Source: Thiocapsa sp. UBA6158
Lineage (GTDB): Bacteria; Pseudomonadota; Gammaproteobacteria; Chromatiales; Chromatiaceae
Length of the DNA: 28,937 nucleotides
Direction of reading: 5' to 3'
Assembly (NCBI RefSeq): GCF_002423035.1
Contig: NZ_DIUM01000134.1
Coordinates: 1 to 28,937, forward strand
A program made the translations under genes and the position numbers. The notes under the pieces are model-generated. The model had not been told where the DNA came from and searched no databases. It was given only the letters and a program-made list of their open reading frames with translations. This document shows positions 1 through 7,654 of this stretch, in pieces; position 1 is the first letter of the stretch, and every line of letters starts with the position of its first letter.

Positions 1-15
1 GCTGAGGCACGACGC

Positions 16-41
16 TAATCACCATATATTTTTTAATCACC
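16..41. promoter_or_regulatory. AT-rich direct repeat upstream of prp operon
   Basis: The 8-mer TAATCACC occurs at 16-23 and again at 34-41, separated by an AT-rich stretch containing TATATT. Such a pair, 18 bp apart start to start and just upstream of an operon, could be a regulator site or part of a promoter. No regulator gene is in the window to link to it, and no convincing -35 box lies at the right distance, so this is only a candidate. Confidence 0.25.
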
Positions 42-126
42 TAAACCGCGCCTGCTCCAGCGGTCGTCAAGTCTGCCGGGGCCGATCCCATCCAAAAACA
101 CCGTATACCGCGCCAGGCGCGGTTTA
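42..126 (+). repeat. 85-bp inverted-repeat-ended element, copy 1
   Basis: The element begins TAAACCGCGCC (42-52) and ends with the exact reverse complement GGCGCGGTTTA (116-126). A second copy of exactly the same length lies at 13338-13422 in the same orientation. The two share a core of about 28 bases starting at the same offset (68 here), beginning CAAGTCTGCCGGGGCC. The right end stops two bases before the AAGGAG ribosome-binding site of prpB. At that right end ACCGCGCC (107-114) can also pair with GGCGCGGT (116-123), competing with pairing to the far left end. It resembles a REP- or MITE-like dispersed element; no protein is encoded. Confidence 0.8.
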
Positions 127-142
127 GAAGGAGATGACACGC

Positions 143-1027
143 ATGACCGAAACACTGACACCCGGCGCCCGTCTTCGGCTTGCCGTCAAAGAGGAGCATC
201 CTCTGCAGGTGGTCGGCGCCGTCAACGCCTATCACGCCATGATGGCCGAGCGCACCGGCTATCGGGCGCTCTATCTCTCGGGCGGCGGTGTCGCGGCCTG
301 CTCCTTCGGGATCCCCGATCTGGGGATGACCAGCCTGGACAACGTGCTGGAGGACGTACGCCGGATCACCGATGCCACCGCACTGCCCCTCCTGGTCGAC
401 GCCGACACCGGCTGGGGCGGCGCCTTCAACATCGCCCGCACCGTCCGACTGATGAATCGAGCCGGCGCGGCCGGATGCCATATCGAGGACCAGGTCGCGG
501 CCAAGCGCTGCGGTCATCGCCCCGGCAAGGCGATCGTCTCCAAGGAGGAGATGGTCGATCGGATCAAGGCCGCCGTCGATGCGCGCACCGACGATTTCGT
601 CATCATGGCCCGCACCGACGCCTTGGCCGTCGAGGGGATCGACTCGGCCATCGAGCGCGCGGTCGCTTGCGTGGAGGCCGGCGCCGACATGATCTTTCCC
701 GAAGCCATGACCGAGTTGGCCCAGTACGAGCAGTTCATCGCTGCGGTGAAGGTCCCGGTCCTGGCCAACATCACCGAGTTCGGCTCCACACCGCTCTTCA
801 CGACGACCGAGCTGGGCAAGGCAGGCGTCTCGCTGGTGCTTTACCCGCTGTCGGCCTTCCGCGCCATGAACCTGGCCGCCCTCAAGGTCTACGAGGCGAT
901 CCGCCGCGACGGCACCCAGGCCGCCGTGGTCGATACCATGCAGACCCGCATGGATCTCTACGATTTCCTGAACTACCACGGCTTCGAGCAGAAGCTCGAC
1001 GAGCTGTTTACGCAAGGCAAAGATTGA
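143..1027 (+). CDS. prpB: 2-methylisocitrate lyase PrpB
   Basis: Cleaves 2-methylisocitrate to pyruvate and succinate, the last step of the methylcitrate cycle that oxidises propionyl-CoA; cytosolic and Mg-dependent. The 294-aa product has the usual family length. It carries the KRCGHRPGK active-site loop with catalytic Cys123, the DADTGWGG motif around residue 86, and the SGGGVA segment near the N-terminus. ATG 143 is chosen over ATG 134 because AAGGAG at 128-133 is nine bases upstream of 143 but touches 134. It is the first gene of prpB-prpC-acnD-prpF. Isocitrate lyase is the nearest alternative family, but length and loop sequence favour PrpB. Confidence 0.95.
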   Translation: MTETLTPGARLRLAVKEEHPLQVVGAVNAYHAMMAERTGYRALYLSGGGVAACSFGIPDLGMTSLDNVLEDVRRITDATALPLLVDADTGWGGAFNIARTVRLMNRAGAAGCHIEDQVAAKRCGHRPGKAIVSKEEMVDRIKAAVDARTDDFVIMARTDALAVEGIDSAIERAVACVEAGADMIFPEAMTELAQYEQFIAAVKVPVLANITEFGSTPLFTTTELGKAGVSLVLYPLSAFRAMNLAALKVYEAIRRDGTQAAVVDTMQTRMDLYDFLNYHGFEQKLDELFTQGKD

Positions 1028-1073
1028 GGCATGCCGGGGGGTAGCTGTTTGCGTTGAGCGAACAGACAGGGAA

Positions 1074-1101
1074 GGTCAAAGGGAAAAGGCTAAAGGCCAA
1101 A
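1074..1101 (+). repeat. Degenerate heptamer array in prpB-prpC spacer
   Basis: Four 7-bp units follow each other without gaps: GGTCAAA, GGGAAAA, GGCTAAA and GGCCAAA. They match the units of the purer array at 2307-2348 in the next spacer. The rest of the 111-nt spacer holds only the ribosome-binding site of prpC near 1127-1133. Confidence 0.7.
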
Positions 1102-1138
1102 CGACGACAACCGCATCACATCGATCGAGGAGAATACG

Positions 1139-2293
1139 ATGGCCGAAAACCAAGAGAGCCAACTGCCGAAACCGAAGAAGTCGGTTGCCCTGTCCGGTAC
1201 CGCCGCGGGCAACACCGCCGTCTGCACCGTCGGGCGCACCGGCAACGATCTGCATTATCGCGGCTACGACATCCTCGATTTCGCCGACCAAGCCGAGTTC
1301 GAAGAGATCGCTTATCTGCTGATCCACGGGCATCTGCCGACATCCGCGGAGCTGGCCTCCTACAAGCGCAAGCTGCGCTCGCTGCGCGGTCTGCCCGCCG
1401 CACTCAAGACCGCCCTGGAGCAGATCCCGCCCTCGGCACATCCGATGGACGTGATGCGCACCGGTGCCTCCCTGCTCGGCACGCTGGAGCCCGAGAAGGA
1501 CAGCATGCCGGTCGCCGCCGCCCGCGACATCGGCGATCGCCTGGTCGCCAGCTTCGGCTCCATGCTGCTCTATTGGTATCACTTCGCGCACAACGGCCGG
1601 CGCATCGAGGTCGAAACGGACGACGAGTCGGTCGGCGGACACTTCCTGCACCTGCTGCGCGGCAAGACGCCCTCGGCCGAGTGGGTGCGCGCCATGCACA
1701 CCTCGCTGATCCTCTACGCCGAGCATGAGTTCAATGCCTCGACCTTCGCCGCACGCGTGGTCGCCGGCACCAACTCGGACATCTACTCGGCCGTCACGGG
1801 CGCGATCGGCGCACTGCGCGGCCCCAAGCACGGCGGCGCGAACGAGGCCGCCTGCGAGATCCAGAGCCGCTATTTCAGCGCCGACGAGGCCGAGGCGGAC
1901 ATCCGCGAGCGGGTCGGGCGCAAGGAGATCATCATCGGCTTCGGTCACCCGGTCTACACCACCGGCGACCCGCGCAACGAGGTCATCAAGACGGTCGCTC
2001 GTCGTCTGTCCCAATCCAACGAAGACATGCGCATGTTCGAGATCGCAGACCGCCTCGAAACCGTCATGTGGGACATCAAAAAGATGTTCCCGAACCTCGA
2101 CTGGTTCTCGGCGGTGTCCTACGCGCAGATGGGCGTTCCGACCCCTTTGTTTACGCCGATCTTCGTCATCTCGCGGACCACCGGCTGGGTGGCACACGTC
2201 ATCGAGCAGCGCATCGACGCCAAGATTATTCGCCCGAGCGCCAACTATGTCGGTCCGGAGAATCTGAGCTGGGTACCGATCGAGAAGCGGTGA
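1139..2293 (+). CDS. prpC: 2-methylcitrate synthase PrpC
   Basis: Condenses propionyl-CoA with oxaloacetate to 2-methylcitrate, the entry step of the methylcitrate cycle. The 384-aa protein is a short-form citrate synthase fold, with the N-terminal GYDI-type segment, the GPKHGGANE motif near residue 225 containing a catalytic-type His, and GFGHPVYTTGDPR near residue 265. A GAGGAG site lies eight bases before ATG 1139. Length and the position between prpB and acnD support PrpC; ordinary citrate synthase GltA is longer and would not be expected here. Confidence 0.95.
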   Translation: MAENQESQLPKPKKSVALSGTAAGNTAVCTVGRTGNDLHYRGYDILDFADQAEFEEIAYLLIHGHLPTSAELASYKRKLRSLRGLPAALKTALEQIPPSAHPMDVMRTGASLLGTLEPEKDSMPVAAARDIGDRLVASFGSMLLYWYHFAHNGRRIEVETDDESVGGHFLHLLRGKTPSAEWVRAMHTSLILYAEHEFNASTFAARVVAGTNSDIYSAVTGAIGALRGPKHGGANEAACEIQSRYFSADEAEADIRERVGRKEIIIGFGHPVYTTGDPRNEVIKTVARRLSQSNEDMRMFEIADRLETVMWDIKKMFPNLDWFSAVSYAQMGVPTPLFTPIFVISRTTGWVAHVIEQRIDAKIIRPSANYVGPENLSWVPIEKR

Positions 2294-2306
2294 GCGGCCG
2301 GACGTC

Positions 2307-2348
2307 GGGTCAAAGGTCAAAGGTCAAAGGTCAAAGGTTAAAGGTTAA
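2307..2348 (+). repeat. Six-unit GGTCAAA/GGTTAAA tandem array
   Basis: Four perfect GGTCAAA units (2307-2334) are followed by two GGTTAAA units (2335-2348) and a partial GGT. The array begins 14 bases after the prpC stop codon, in the 185-nt spacer before acnD. The unit length of seven changes reading frame each time, so it is not a coding repeat. The related degenerate array is at 1074-1101. Confidence 0.9.
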
Positions 2349-2478
2349 AGGTCCAGATCGGAACGCCGAGGCTCGCAGGCTTGCGGGCTTCGCGCCTTCT
2401 TCGTCGCACCATGACATCGCCACACGCGCTACTGGGCGTTTCCGACGACATTTTCTTTCACAAAACAGTGGACCGATC

Positions 2479-5085
2479 ATGAACAGCGCCTATCGCAAGC
2501 CCCTGCCCGGAACCGCTCTGGACTATTTCGACGCCCGGGCCGCCGTCGATGCCATTCAGCCCGGCGCCTACGCCAGGCTGCCGTACACCTCGCGCGTGCT
2601 CGCCGAGAACCTGGTGCGCCGCTGCGATCCGGCCAATCTCGCCGATGCACTCGGGCAGCTCATCGCGCGCCGTCAAGATCTGGACTTCCCCTGGTACCCG
2701 GCCCGTGTGGTCTGCCACGACATCCTCGGCCAGACCGCCCTGGTCGATCTGGCGGGGCTGCGCGACGCCATCGCCGAGAAGGGCGGCGACCCGGCACAGG
2801 TGAACCCGGTGGTGCCGACCCAGCTGATCGTCGATCACTCGCTGGCCGTGGAGTACGGCGGATTCGACGCGGATGCCTTCGCGAAGAACCGCGCCATCGA
2901 AGACCGGCGCAACGAAGACCGCTTCCACTTCATCGAGTGGACCAAGACCGCGTTCAAGAATGTCGACGTGATCCCGGCCGGCAACGGCATCATGCACCAG
3001 ATCAACCTGGAGAAGATGTCTCCGGTGATCCAGGCCCGCGACGGCGTCGCCTTCCCGGATACCTGCGTGGGGACCGACAGCCATACCCCGCACGTCGATG
3101 CGCTCGGCGTGATCGCCGTCGGTGTCGGGGGCCTGGAGGCCGAGACCGTGATGCTGGGCCGCGCCTCCATGATGCGCCTGCCCGACATCATCGGCGTGCG
3201 CCTGACCGGCAAGCGTCCGCCGGGCATCACCGCCACCGACATCGTGCTGGCCCTGACCGAGTTCCTGCGCAAGGAGCGCGTGGTGGGTGCCTATGTCGAG
3301 TTCTTCGGCGAGGGTGCCGCCAGCCTCACGATCGGCGACCGCGCCACCATCTCCAACATGTGTCCGGAGTATGGCGCGACCGCGTCCATGTTCTACATCG
3401 ACCGTCAGACCATCGACTATCTGACGCTGACCGGCCGCGAGCCCGAGCAGGTCGCACTGGTCGAGACCTATGCCAAAACCACCGGCCTCTGGGCCGATGC
3501 GCTGGTCGGCGCCGAATACGAGCGCGTGCTGGAGTTCGATCTGTCCAGCGTCGAGCGCAACATGGCCGGCCCGTCCAACCCGCATCGTCGGCTGCCGACC
3601 CGCGCACTGCACGAGCGCGGCATCGCGGTGGATCTGGACAAGGCGCTGGCCGAAGAGAAGGAAGGTCTGATGCCTGACGGCGCGGTGATCATCGCCGCCA
3701 TCACCAGCTGCACCAATACCAGCAACCCGCGCAACGTGGTCGCCGCCGGTCTGGTGGCCAAGAAGGCCAACGCACTGGGTCTGACGCGCAAGCCCTGGGT
3801 GAAGACCTCCTTCGCACCCGGCTCCAAGGTCGCCAAGTTGTATCTGGAAGAGGCTGGCCTGCTGGCCGAGATGGAACGGCTCGGCTTCGGCATCGTCGGC
3901 TACGCCTGCACCACCTGCAACGGCATGTCCGGCGCACTGGATCCGAAGATCCAGCAGGAGATCATCGACCGCGACCTCTTCGCCACCGCCGTGCTCTCGG
4001 GCAACCGCAACTTCGACGGCCGCATCCACCCCTATGCCAAGCAGGCCTTCCTGGCCTCGCCGCCGCTGGTGGTGGCCTACGCCATCGCCGGTACGGTGCG
4101 GTTCGACATCGAGCAGGATGCGCTGGGCCATGACCCGCAGGGCAACCCCATCACCCTGAAGGACCTATGGCCGAGCGACGAGGAGATCGACGCCATCGTC
4201 TCGACCTGCGTGAAGCCGGAGCAGTTCAAGCAGGTCTATCTACCGATGTTCGATCTGGGCATCGTGCAGGAGGCCAAGAGTCCGCTCTACGACTGGCGCC
4301 CGCAGAGTACCTACATCCGCCGCCCGCCCTACTGGGAGGGCGCGCTGGCCGGTGAGCGGACACTGAAGGGCATGCGCCCGCTGGCGGTCCTGCCGGACAA
4401 CATCACCACAGACCATCTGTCCCCGTCGAACGCCATCCTGGCCGACAGCGCGGCCGGCGAATATCTCGCCAAGATGGGCCTGCCGGAGGAGGACTTTAAC
4501 TCCTACGCCACCCACCGCGGCGACCACCTCACCGCCCAGCGCGCCACCTTCGCCAACCCGCAACTGGTCAACGAGATGGCCATCGTCGACGGCCAGGTCA
4601 AGAAGGGCTCGCTGACCCGCGTCGAGCCGGACGGGAAGGTCATGCGCATGTGGGAAGCGATCGAGACCTACATGGGCCGCAAGCAGCCGCTGATCATCAT
4701 CGCCGGTGCCGACTACGGCCAGGGCTCGTCGCGCGACTGGGCCGCCAAGGGTGTCCGTCTGGCCGGGGTGGAGGTGATCGTCGCCGAGGGCTTCGAGCGC
4801 ATCCACCGCACCAACCTGGTCGGCATGGGCGTGCTGCCGCTGGAGTTCAAGCCCGGCGTCGACCGCAAGACGCTCGGCATCGACGGCAGCGAGACCTACG
4901 ACGTGCTCGGCGAGCGCACGCCGCGCGCCACCCTGACCCTGATGATCACGCGCAAGAACGGCGAGCGCGTGGAGGTGCCGGTCACCTGTCGCATCGATAC
5001 CGCCGAAGAGCTGGCGATCTACGAGGCCGGCGGCGTCCTGCAGCGCTTCGCTCAAGACTTCCTGGAATCCTGCAAGGCGGCCTGA
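2479..5085 (+). CDS. acnD: Fe/S-dependent 2-methylisocitrate dehydratase AcnD
   Basis: Aconitase-family enzyme that dehydrates 2-methylcitrate; its product is passed to PrpF, and the pair replaces the iron-independent PrpD. The product is 868 aa, the usual AcnD length. The three [4Fe-4S] ligands are visible: Cys411 in SCTNTSNPRN, and Cys477 and Cys480 in YACTTCNGMSG. The C-terminal swivel domain has GADYGQGSSRDWAAKG near residue 745. ATG 2479 matches the family N-terminus (MNSAYRKPLPG); the frame stays open upstream, but that stretch is spacer and repeat sequence. No clear ribosome-binding site precedes ATG 2479. A 23-codon frame from ATG 2411, also without an evident site, ends in an ATGA overlap with this start, so coupling is possible but unproven. 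Confidence 0.95.
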   Translation: MNSAYRKPLPGTALDYFDARAAVDAIQPGAYARLPYTSRVLAENLVRRCDPANLADALGQLIARRQDLDFPWYPARVVCHDILGQTALVDLAGLRDAIAEKGGDPAQVNPVVPTQLIVDHSLAVEYGGFDADAFAKNRAIEDRRNEDRFHFIEWTKTAFKNVDVIPAGNGIMHQINLEKMSPVIQARDGVAFPDTCVGTDSHTPHVDALGVIAVGVGGLEAETVMLGRASMMRLPDIIGVRLTGKRPPGITATDIVLALTEFLRKERVVGAYVEFFGEGAASLTIGDRATISNMCPEYGATASMFYIDRQTIDYLTLTGREPEQVALVETYAKTTGLWADALVGAEYERVLEFDLSSVERNMAGPSNPHRRLPTRALHERGIAVDLDKALAEEKEGLMPDGAVIIAAITSCTNTSNPRNVVAAGLVAKKANALGLTRKPWVKTSFAPGSKVAKLYLEEAGLLAEMERLGFGIVGYACTTCNGMSGALDPKIQQEIIDRDLFATAVLSGNRNFDGRIHPYAKQAFLASPPLVVAYAIAGTVRFDIEQDALGHDPQGNPITLKDLWPSDEEIDAIVSTCVKPEQFKQVYLPMFDLGIVQEAKSPLYDWRPQSTYIRRPPYWEGALAGERTLKGMRPLAVLPDNITTDHLSPSNAILADSAAGEYLAKMGLPEEDFNSYATHRGDHLTAQRATFANPQLVNEMAIVDGQVKKGSLTRVEPDGKVMRMWEAIETYMGRKQPLIIIAGADYGQGSSRDWAAKGVRLAGVEVIVAEGFERIHRTNLVGMGVLPLEFKPGVDRKTLGIDGSETYDVLGERTPRATLTLMITRKNGERVEVPVTCRIDTAEELAIYEAGGVLQRFAQDFLESCKAA

Positions 5086-5091
5086 AAAAAG

Positions 5092-5130
5092 CCCCTCTCC
5101 CCCGACCCCTCTCACGCGAGGGGAGAGGGG
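5092..5130 (+). other. Hairpin in acnD-prpF spacer
   Basis: CCCCTCTCCCC (5092-5102) pairs perfectly with GGGGAGAGGGG (5120-5130). A shorter competing hairpin pairs CCCCTC (5106-5111) with GAGGGG (5118-5123). There is no downstream T-run, so it is not a standard terminator. Hairpins of this composition are common as dispersed intergenic repeats in proteobacteria and may stabilise or partly attenuate the message. Confidence 0.6.
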
Positions 5131-5161
5131 AGTGAATCGATCAATTTCAGAGATCAATTGA

Positions 5162-6355
5162 ATGTCCTACCTACCCCAGATCCGCATCCCCGCCACCTAC
5201 ATGCGTGGCGGCACCAGCAAGGGCGTCTTCTTCCGACTGCAAGACCTGCCCGAGGCCGCCCAGGTGCCGGGCGCGGCGCGCGATGCCCTGCTGCTGCGGG
5301 TCATCGGCAGCCCGGACCCCTACGGCAAGCAGATCGACGGCATGGGCGGGGCGACCTCCAGCACCAGCAAGACGGTCATCCTGTCCAAGAGCAGCCGGCC
5401 GGGCCACGACGTCGATTATCTGTTCGGCCAGGTGTCCATCGACACGGCCTTCGTCGACTGGAGCGGCAACTGCGGCAATCTCTCCGCCGCGGTCGGCTCC
5501 TTCGCCATCAGCGCCGACCTGATCGATGCCGATCGGCTGCCGAAGGACGGCATGGCGAGGGTGCGCGTCTGGCAGGCCAACATCGGCAAGACCATCATCG
5601 CGCATGTGCCCATGACCGACGGCGCCGTGCAGGAGACGGGTGATTTCGAACTCGACGGCGTGACCTTCCCGGCCGCCGAGGTGCAGTTGGAGTTCCTGGA
5701 TCCGGCCGACGAGGGCGACGGCGAGGGCGGCGGATCCATGTTCCCGACCGGCAACCTGGTCGATCACCTCGAGGTGCCGGGGGTCGGTACGCTCGAGGCC
5801 ACCATGATCAATGCCGGTATCCCGACCGTTTTCGTGAACGCGACGGCGATCGGCTACACCGGCACCGAGTTGCAGGATGCCATCAACGGCAATGCCGACG
5901 CCTTAAGCTTGTTCGAAACCATCCGTGCCTATGGCGCGCTGCGGATGGGCCTCATCAAGGATGTCGCCGAGGCGGCAAGCCGCCAGCACACGCCCAAGGT
6001 CGCCTTCGTCGCCCCGCCTGCGGATTACGTCTCCTCCAGCGGAAAGCCGGTCGCCGCAGGAGACATCGATCTGTGCGTGCGCGCACTCTCCATGGGCAAG
6101 CTGCACCACGCCATGATGGGCACGGCCGCGGTGGCGATCGGCACGGCTGCGGCCATCCCCGGCACACTGGTCAATCTGGCTGCCGGGGGAGGAGAGCGCA
6201 CCTCAGTGTGTTTCGGTCATCCCTCGGGCACACTGCGCGTCGGCGCCGAGGCCCGTCAGGTCAATGGCGACTGGACCGTGACCAAAGCCATCATGAGCCG
6301 CAGCGCCCGGGTGCTGATGGAAGGCTGGGTGCGGGTGCCCGGGGATGCCTTTTAA
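5162..6355 (+). CDS. prpF: 2-methylaconitate cis-trans isomerase PrpF
   Basis: Isomerises the 2-methylaconitate made by AcnD so that hydration to 2-methylisocitrate can follow. At 397 aa it has normal family length, with two diaminopimelate-epimerase-like halves. The N-terminal signature MRGGTSKGVFF (residues 14-24), then GGATSSTSKT and SGNCGNLSAAVG, are characteristic. It lies 76 bases after acnD on the same strand. ATG 5162 lacks an obvious ribosome-binding site. A 9-codon frame from GTG 5132, just after a GGGGAGAGGGGA stretch, ends in a TGA that abuts this ATG, so initiation may be coupled. A structured 3' region and a terminator follow. Confidence 0.95.
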   Translation: MSYLPQIRIPATYMRGGTSKGVFFRLQDLPEAAQVPGAARDALLLRVIGSPDPYGKQIDGMGGATSSTSKTVILSKSSRPGHDVDYLFGQVSIDTAFVDWSGNCGNLSAAVGSFAISADLIDADRLPKDGMARVRVWQANIGKTIIAHVPMTDGAVQETGDFELDGVTFPAAEVQLEFLDPADEGDGEGGGSMFPTGNLVDHLEVPGVGTLEATMINAGIPTVFVNATAIGYTGTELQDAINGNADALSLFETIRAYGALRMGLIKDVAEAASRQHTPKVAFVAPPADYVSSSGKPVAAGDIDLCVRALSMGKLHHAMMGTAAVAIGTAAAIPGTLVNLAAGGGERTSVCFGHPSGTLRVGAEARQVNGDWTVTKAIMSRSARVLMEGWVRVPGDAF

Positions 6356-6466
6356 CCGGGATCCGACAGTTGACCGCTTCGTCAAGCGTCCCGGTCCGTT
6401 CGCGATCCTCCGCCTCCTGCGAGCCGGAGGATCGACACCGATGTCCTCCTCGTCTCTCATGAGACG
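6356..6466 (+). other. Structured 3' region of the prp transcript
   Basis: Three stem-loops follow the prpF stop codon. The first has outer arms CCGGGA (6356-6361) and TCCCGG (6389-6394) with inner arms TTGAC (6370-6374) and GTCAA (6381-6385). The second pairs GATCCTCCG (6404-6412) with CGGAGGATC (6425-6433). The third pairs CGTCTC (6451-6456) with GAGACG (6461-6466). The intrinsic terminator starts five bases later. The architecture would suit a 3'-UTR-derived small RNA, but that is inference. Confidence 0.4.
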
Positions 6467-6470
6467 ATTC

Positions 6471-6494
6471 GCCCGGCACCCGCCGGGCTTTTTT
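6471..6494 (+). terminator. Intrinsic terminator after prpF
   Basis: GCCCGGC (6471-6477) and GCCGGGC (6482-6488) form a 7-bp GC stem with a four-base loop, followed at once by six T residues (6489-6494). This is a textbook Rho-independent terminator closing the prpBC-acnD-prpF operon. Confidence 0.9.
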
Positions 6495-6564
6495 GCCCGG
6501 GGAAACCACGCGACCTGATTTCAGCTGCACGCAGAGGCGGCTACCGCAGGAGACGATCGGCATC

Positions 6565-7305
6565 TTGGACACATTCGCACTGATCGATCTGGCCGCGATC
6601 GGGGTCCTCCTGATCGCCGCCTTCGTGCACGGCGCCTTCGGGTTCGGATTCCCGCTGGTCGCTACGCCGCTGCTCGTGCTCGTCATGGACATGCGCGCGG
6701 CCGTGCTCCTGACGCTCATCCCGACCATCGCCATCAATCTGGTCAGTATCGCCACCGAGCGACGCTGGCTCGAAGCACTGCGCCGATTCTGGCCCATCCC
6801 GGTCTTTACGATGATCGGCAGCCTGATCGGCACGCGGGTCCTGCTGAGCGTCGACCCGGAGCCTTTTAGGCTCCTGTTGGCCCTGGTGTTGATCATCTTC
6901 CTGATCCTGCAACGCAAGCGCGCCGCTGGAGCGGAGCATCGGATCCCGCACTGGGGGCTGGCATTGCTGGGATTGGGGATGGGCCTCTTGGCCGGGCTGG
7001 TGAACGTCTTCTCGCCCATCGTGGTCGCCTTCGCGCTCTACACCCGGATGCATCCGGGTCTGATGGTCGCAACCTTCAACCTGAGCTTCATCACAAGCAA
7101 GAGCGGTCAACTGACGGGATTCGCGCTCCAGGACGCATTGGATCCGACCATCATCCAGCTCGCGCTCCTCGCACTGCCCGCCGTACTGGTCGTGTTGTGG
7201 ATCGGTATTCGGGTGCGCCGCCGGCTCGATCAAGTGACCTATCGGCGCTGGTTGAACCGGGCGCTGTGGGCGATCGCCCTTGTGTTGATTCTTGACTCCG
7301 TCTGA
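6565..7305 (+). CDS. TauE/SafE-family anion exporter
   Basis: Predicted inner-membrane permease of the TauE/SafE (DUF81) family, whose characterised members export sulfite, sulfoacetate or related organosulfur anions. From TTG 6565 it is 246 aa with seven or eight hydrophobic segments and the family signature HGAFGFGFPLVATPLL near residue 20. A second half contains the matching GLLAGLVNVFSPIVV segment. TTG 6565 is preferred because AGGAGA lies at 6548-6553, and the only upstream in-frame start falls inside the prp terminator. A sulfite export role would fit a sulfur-oxidising host, but the substrate cannot be read from sequence. It is separated from the prp operon by the terminator. Confidence 0.85.
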   Translation: MDTFALIDLAAIGVLLIAAFVHGAFGFGFPLVATPLLVLVMDMRAAVLLTLIPTIAINLVSIATERRWLEALRRFWPIPVFTMIGSLIGTRVLLSVDPEPFRLLLALVLIIFLILQRKRAAGAEHRIPHWGLALLGLGMGLLAGLVNVFSPIVVAFALYTRMHPGLMVATFNLSFITSKSGQLTGFALQDALDPTIIQLALLALPAVLVVLWIGIRVRRRLDQVTYRRWLNRALWAIALVLILDSV

Positions 7306-7398
7306 CGCCGACGGCACCGGCGAGCGACAGGCCCACGGCATCGACGCCGCGTGCGCTGTTGCCCCGGGTCGAGATCGGTGCCGATCCGGCTCGGCAGG

Positions 7399-7533
7399 TT
7401 ACTTGGGACCCTTATTGGTGAAGGACTGGAATGTCTCGACGACACGCTCCTGCATATCCTTGGCCCAAGGCGGCTGCGGCCAATTCCAGCCGATGACGAT
7501 TCCGATGGCGAGTGCAATAAGAACGGCGAACAT
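7399..7533 (-). CDS. Small single-span membrane protein, 44 aa
   Basis: A 44-residue protein starting MFAVLIALAIGIVIGWNWPQ: one hydrophobic helix (residues 2-17), a WNWPQPPW motif, then a charged amphipathic tail ending TNKGPK. ATG 7533 has an excellent GGAGGAG site eight bases upstream on the - strand, and this decides the start over an upstream in-frame ATG. It lies 121 bases downstream of the 256-aa membrane protein gene on the same strand and could share its transcript. No family recognised; the good initiation site and the clean hydrophobic segment make it a credible gene. Confidence 0.65.
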   Translation of the reverse strand: MFAVLIALAIGIVIGWNWPQPPWAKDMQERVVETFQSFTNKGPK

Positions 7534-7654
7534 CTGGTCTCCTCCAGCATGATTGAGGGAATGTCGAAACCACACAGGCTGCGGACCCACCATCACAAAA
7601 AATGTGTGGCTTTAGCCCCTTTTGCGATCGGCCGAATCGAAACCGCAACGCCGC

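Noticed and set aside
41..1015. 324-aa open frame on the - strand opposite prpB
   Set aside because: It is the mirror of prpB in high-GC sequence, with low-complexity Gly/Asp/His composition and no family motifs.
2307..2348. CRISPR-like array
   Set aside because: Units are seven bases long and directly tandem without spacers, so it is a simple tandem repeat.
2458..4131. 557-aa open frame on the - strand opposite acnD
   Set aside because: Shadow of acnD, whose cluster cysteines and length are unambiguous.
6441..6518. 25-codon ORF with GGAGG upstream in the prpF 3' region
   Set aside because: It runs straight through the strong intrinsic terminator, and its apparent ribosome-binding site is one arm of a hairpin.
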